Positions 4,749 through 5,306 of a DNA stretch of 5,306 nucleotides are shown here, piece by piece. Below the pieces are notes generated by a model, which had not been told where the DNA came from, did no database searches, and was given only the letters and a program-made list of their open reading frames with translations. Origin of the DNA: Holosporaceae bacterium 'Namur' (GTDB lineage: Bacteria > Pseudomonadota > Alphaproteobacteria > Rickettsiales > Midichloriaceae); NCBI GenBank assembly GCA_014116815.1, contig JACGYV010000047.1:1-5306 (forward strand). Direction: 5' to 3'. Numbering within the stretch: the first letter of the stretch is position 1; every line of letters starts with the position of its first letter. Both the position numbers and the translations under genes were made by a program.

Positions 4749-5102
4749 TTACATAGAGCCATAATACCTTTCTATTGATCTAACTGCTGTCATAATTTCT
4801 TGTTCCCAATCAAAACCCTGCCATAAAAACTCACCAAACCCACGAGATAGGCCAAAGCCTCCTCGGCCTTTAGCTTTAGGAGGCTTATCAAATAGCTTCT
4901 CAAACCATTCACCTTTATTAATTAAATCAATTCTTCCTTTTAAATTATCTATTCCGATTTCCAAATCTTTGATTAAAGAAGCATTACTTTGGTCTTTTTC
5001 TAAATTTTTTATATGCTTATTAATGATAGCTATCCCTTTTACTAATAACTCGGTTAGTTCATTTCTTTTTTTATCTATTTCTTCTTTTGGTATATAACTC
5101 AT
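4749..5102 (-). CDS. Putative small immunity protein of module A (117 aa), unrecognised family
   Basis: The ATG at 5102 directly abuts the TAA (5105-5103) of the toxin ahead of it (TAAATG). GGAG/GAAG purines at the end of that gene act as ribosome binding site. This arrangement implies translational coupling, as expected for toxin and immunity genes. The protein has a charged, helix-forming N-terminal half (IDKKRNELTELLVKGIAIIN to about residue 60, a likely coiled coil). A Gly/Phe/Trp-rich C-terminal half follows (KGRGGFGLSRGFGEFLWQGF), then a helix ending RSIERYYGSM. There is no signal peptide or membrane segment, so it is probably cytosolic. I do not recognise a named immunity family. The role is inferred from position only. 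Confidence 0.65.
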   Translation of the reverse strand: MSYIPKEEIDKKRNELTELLVKGIAIINKHIKNLEKDQSNASLIKDLEIGIDNLKGRIDLINKGEWFEKLFDKPPKAKGRGGFGLSRGFGEFLWQGFDWEQEIMTAVRSIERYYGSM

Positions 5103-5306
5103 TTATTTCTTCTCCATCCATTTAGTACCTACTATCCATTTATTATCAAAGTCTCTGAACCTAACTTGATATCCTCCTCCTGTAAACTTATCACCTGCTT
5201 TTGAAATCTGTTCAACAGCTTTACCTGAAATAAAAGTAATATCTGTGCCTTTTGGTATTTTAATAATAGATACACTGTTTCTATCACCCCAGTCAGGCTT
5301 AACAAG
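5103..5306 (-). CDS. C-terminal tip of a polymorphic toxin (67 residues, N-terminus outside window)
   Basis: The frame is open from the right edge to the TAA at 5105-5103. It reads LVKPDWGDRNSVSIIKIPKG, then TDITFISGKAVEQISKAG, then DKFTGGGYQVRFRDFDNKWI and a short basic end. The layout 'IPKGT - strand - GKA..Q - GGGxQ - strand' at the very C-terminus resembles the end of NAD-consuming toxins (TNT-type NADases and related ADP-ribosyltransferase-like tips, which have a glycine-rich motif followed by a functional Gln). With only 67 residues this is a low-confidence assignment. It is certain that this is the end of a longer protein: the first codons are already inside the conserved block. It shares the 92-bp repeat with the fragment at 4590-4681 and is coupled to the small immunity gene. 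Confidence 0.75.
   Translation of the reverse strand, partial: LVKPDWGDRNSVSIIKIPKGTDITFISGKAVEQISKAGDKFTGGGYQVRFRDFDNKWIVGTKWMEKK
5215..5306 (-). repeat. 92-bp direct repeat, copy A (inside the module A toxin)
   Basis: This is the partner of 4590-4681 in the same orientation. It codes in frame for LVKPDWGDRNSVSIIKIPKG, then TDITFISGKAV, of the partial toxin. Confidence 0.9.

Noticed and set aside
1..5306. CRISPR array, tRNA, rRNA, riboswitch or insertion-sequence transposase
   Set aside because: No regularly spaced repeats, no tRNA cloverleaf, no conserved RNA motif and no transposase or terminal inverted repeats were found on either strand.

Overview
The window is AT-rich and its coding density drops to long AT-only spacers. 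Gene content (a VapBC pair, an RDD membrane protein, a small lipoprotein and a run of polymorphic-toxin/immunity genes in decay) suggests an accessory region of a Rickettsia-like alphaproteobacterium (Rickettsiales). That assignment rests on composition and gene style only; no marker gene is present. Chromosome versus plasmid cannot be decided.

Left part (1-1930). On the minus strand, a vapB antitoxin (86-334) is followed after 6 nt by the first 26 codons of a vapC PIN-domain toxin that runs off the left edge. A strong sigma70-type promoter (TTGACA, 17 bp, TATTAT) sits just upstream of vapB. A 332-bp gene-free spacer (335-666) is unusually rich in palindromes and inverted repeats. On the plus strand follow an RDD-family membrane protein (667-1158) and a predicted lipoprotein of unknown function (about 1304-1930), which has its own extended -10 promoter. 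A 10-bp-stem inverted repeat lies between the lipoprotein gene and the convergent toxin cluster.

Right part (2002-5306, all minus strand, read from right to left). This is a tandem array of two toxin/immunity modules. Module A is the C-terminal 67 residues of a toxin entering from the right edge (tip containing GGGYQ), coupled without any gap to a 117-residue putative immunity gene. Module B starts immediately after that immunity stop codon with a degenerate, 90%-identical copy of 92 bp of module A's toxin. It continues into a long low-complexity, Lys/Pro/Thr-rich stalk with a hydrophobic segment, and ends in an AHH-type HNH/EndoVII nuclease tip. A putative immunity gene (2002-2613) follows. 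Module B's toxin is broken by a one-base frame change at a T5 run (3322-3326) and by two more frame breaks in the repeated segment at its 5' end. The arrangement looks like a CDI/Rhs-style array in which an older tip-plus-immunity pair lies behind a newer one, with a short homologous segment at each module. From memory, Rickettsia genomes are known to carry CDI-like/Rhs-like C-terminal toxin/antidote modules, and this window fits that pattern.

The window therefore shows two kinds of conflict system side by side: an intracellular VapBC system and a secreted/contact-type toxin cassette array undergoing reductive decay while the last immunity genes stay open.
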